Positions 3,831 through 5,061 of a DNA stretch of 5,061 nt are shown piece after piece (the first letter of the stretch is position 1; the number at the start of each line of letters is the position of its first letter). Both the position numbers and the translations under genes were made by a program. The notes beneath the pieces were generated by a model. That model made no database searches. It was given only the letters and a program-made list of their open reading frames with translations, and had not been told where the DNA came from. The stretch covers positions 1-5,061 of the forward strand of contig JBBROO010000077.1 of the NCBI GenBank assembly GCA_038229295.1. The letters run 5' to 3'. The stretch is from JAJPGZ01 sp038229295 (GTDB lineage Bacteria; Verrucomicrobiota; Verrucomicrobiia; Chthoniobacterales; UBA10450).

Positions 3831-5061
3831 TTAGGCCGCCGCCTCGTCCGCCGGGACGAGCTCATTATATATACCTTCGTAGCGCTGCGCGGCCGCATCC
3901 CAGGAAAAATCGCGCGTCATGGCCCGCTCCGCCAGCGCGACCCATAGGTCGCGATCCTGAAAAACTTCGCACGCGCGTTTGATCGCATCCCAAAACGCCT
4001 CGGCCGAATGTTCGTAGCAAAGGAACCCATAACCTTGCTCAGTCGTGGGATCGTAATCTTCGATCACTTCCTGAATGCCGCCGCTGGCGCGCGCGACTGG
4101 CAGCGCGGCATACTTCAAACTGTACATCGCGGTTAGGCCGGCAGGCTCGAGTCGCGACGGAATCAATGTGATGTCGACCGCGGCCTCGATGAGATGCGCC
4201 ATCTGTTCGTCGTAATGGCGTTGGTAAGAAAACTTGCCGGGAAATTTTCGCGCCGCGACGGCGAGCGCAGTTTCGAAAGCGGGATCGCCTTCGCCGAGAA
4301 TGATGAGGCGCACGTCATCGGAGAGGAGGCGATCGAGCAGCGGCACAAGAATTTCGAAACCTTTCTCTTTCACCACGCGCGTGACCATGCCGAAGACCGG
4401 ACCGCGCGGTGAGGGCGTGAGGTTGAGATGATTAATGAGGGCATCGCGGCAGAGTTGTTTGCCCCAGATGGAATCGGCGTCGTAAAGCGCGGGCAGAAAC
4501 GGATCGGTCGCCGGATTCCAACGGGTGTAATCGGCGCCATGCAAGATCGACAATAACTTGTGCGCGTTTTCGCGCAGGACGATGTCGAGACCAGCGGCGC
4601 CATCCGGTTTCAGGATGTCGCGTTTGTAGCGCTCACTCACGGTCGTGATTTTATCGGCAAACAAGATTCCGCCTTTGAGAAAATTGAGCCGTCCGAAAAA
4701 TTCCACGCCGCGCAGCGTGAAAAAGCGCTCGTGCAGATTCGTTAGGTTGAAATCGAGCCCCCAAAAACTTCCCTGCTCTTCGACATGATGAATGGTGAGC
4801 ACAGTCGAGAAGGGCAGATGATATGCCCTAACGAACACGGAAACGAGCGCGGCCGCCCAATCGTGACAATGCAAAATTTGCACGGAAGGAGTGAGACGAC
4901 GCGCCAGCTCGAGCACGGCTTTCGTGAAGAAAATGAAACGGGCGGCGTTATCTTCGTACGGCTCGCCGTGCTCACTGTAGATTCCCGGCCGATCGAAAAA
5001 CTCATCGCACCGGATCAAAAATAATTGCACGCCGCTCGATGAGCGTCCTTCCAGATACTCG
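3831..5061 (-). CDS. glgA: Glycogen synthase (GT5), 5' end outside the window
   Basis: The frame stays open to the right edge, reading EYLEGRSSSG before the GTG at 5030. That GTG is therefore internal, and about 90-100 N-terminal residues, including the KTGGL ADP-glucose site, lie outside. Numbering from that GTG, the visible motifs are HCHDW (54-58), TIHHVEEQG (79-87), ITTVSERYKRDI (128-139), ILHGADYTRWNPATD (162-176), VTRVVKEKGF (216-225, with the catalytic Arg and Lys), LGEGDP (245-250) and SRLEPAGLTAMY (292-303, with the conserved Glu). These fit GlgA, which extends alpha-1,4-glucan from ADP-glucose in the cytoplasm. The usual EPCGL cysteine is Ala, and HNxxYQG reads HHVEEQG; both are modest deviations. 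The C-terminus (FSWDAAAQRYEGIY) is complete, with a TAA stop. It converges on the pyrophosphatase remnant across the hairpin. Confidence 0.93.
   Translation of the reverse strand, partial: EYLEGRSSSGVQLFLIRCDEFFDRPGIYSEHGEPYEDNAARFIFFTKAVLELARRLTPSVQILHCHDWAAALVSVFVRAYHLPFSTVLTIHHVEEQGSFWGLDFNLTNLHERFFTLRGVEFFGRLNFLKGGILFADKITTVSERYKRDILKPDGAAGLDIVLRENAHKLLSILHGADYTRWNPATDPFLPALYDADSIWGKQLCRDALINHLNLTPSPRGPVFGMVTRVVKEKGFEILVPLLDRLLSDDVRLIILGEGDPAFETALAVAARKFPGKFSYQRHYDEQMAHLIEAAVDITLIPSRLEPAGLTAMYSLKYAALPVARASGGIQEVIEDYDPTTEQGYGFLCYEHSAEAFWDAIKRACEVFQDRDLWVALAERAMTRDFSWDAAAQRYEGIYNELVPADEAAA
4542..4553 (+). repeat. Interspersed 12-mer, copy 8 (exact)
   Basis: CAAGATCGACAA lies inside glgA. 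The minus strand reads Leu-Ser-Ile-Leu (residues 160-163 from the GTG) right before the conserved HGAD block. The match to the hairpin right arm extends to 14 bases (GCAAGATCGACAAT, 4541-4554 and 3812-3825). Confidence 0.9.
4738..4746 (-). repeat. Second interspersed word, short copy C
   Basis: TTCGTTAGG on the plus strand, CCTAACGAA on the minus strand. It is read in glgA as Leu-Thr-Asn with a CTA leucine codon. Confidence 0.4.
4827..4835 (+). repeat. Second interspersed word, short copy D
   Basis: CCTAACGAA is the inverse of the copy at 4738, about 90 bases away. The antisense glgA gene reads it in another frame as Phe-Val-Arg with an AGG codon. Confidence 0.4.

Noticed and set aside
398..4553. 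CRISPR array interpretation of the repeated 12-mer
   Set aside because: Copies are too short, irregularly spaced by hundreds of bases, in both orientations and inside coding genes. There are no spacers and no cas genes.
5028..5030. GTG at 5030 as the true start of glgA
   Set aside because: The frame continues upstream to the window edge with plausible GlgA sequence, and the N-terminal KTGGL domain would be missing, so the gene is cut by the edge.

Overview
The window is GC-rich bacterial DNA with three long genes, all on the minus strand: the 3' part of a glycogen synthase (3831 to the right edge), a PIG-V-like integral-membrane mannosyltransferase (2152-3531), and a UDP-galactopyranose-mutase-like FAD oxidoreductase (622-2145). 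A small Cys/His-rich metallothionein-like protein lies at 78-311. Gene style and family content suggest a free-living Gram-negative lineage, perhaps Verrucomicrobiota or Acidobacteriota. That placement is inference, since no rRNA or other marker is present.

The two plus-strand genes are remnants of housekeeping genes. At 3576-3794 a 72-codon frame joins the N-terminus of a family I inorganic pyrophosphatase directly to its C-terminus; about 100 residues of catalytic core are missing. At about 360-625 only the last 70-80 codons of glycine dehydrogenase (gcvP) survive. Each remnant keeps its natural stop and converges on an intact minus-strand gene. The gcvP tail overlaps the oxidoreductase stop by 4 bases, and the pyrophosphatase remnant ends 36 bases from the glgA stop.

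The membrane transferase and the oxidoreductase are 6 bases apart and look like one translationally coupled unit, probably for surface or envelope glycan assembly. GlgA belongs to storage-glycogen synthesis, whose ADP-glucose step releases the pyrophosphate that a pyrophosphatase would remove. The remnant beside it may therefore be a relic of a functionally related neighbour.

The most unusual signal is a short interspersed DNA word. The 12-mer CAAGATCGACAA occurs six times exactly and twice with one change, in four genes or remnants and in the one convergent intergenic gap. It appears in both orientations and in several reading frames. Two copies form a perfect 12-bp hairpin between the pyrophosphatase remnant and glgA. 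Recurrence through coding DNA plus an inverted pair at a gene end resembles DNA uptake sequences, but other explanations are open. A second word, (TG)CCTAACGA(CA), also recurs, again in different frames and through codons such as CTA, TTA and AGG that I would expect to be uncommon in GC-rich genes.
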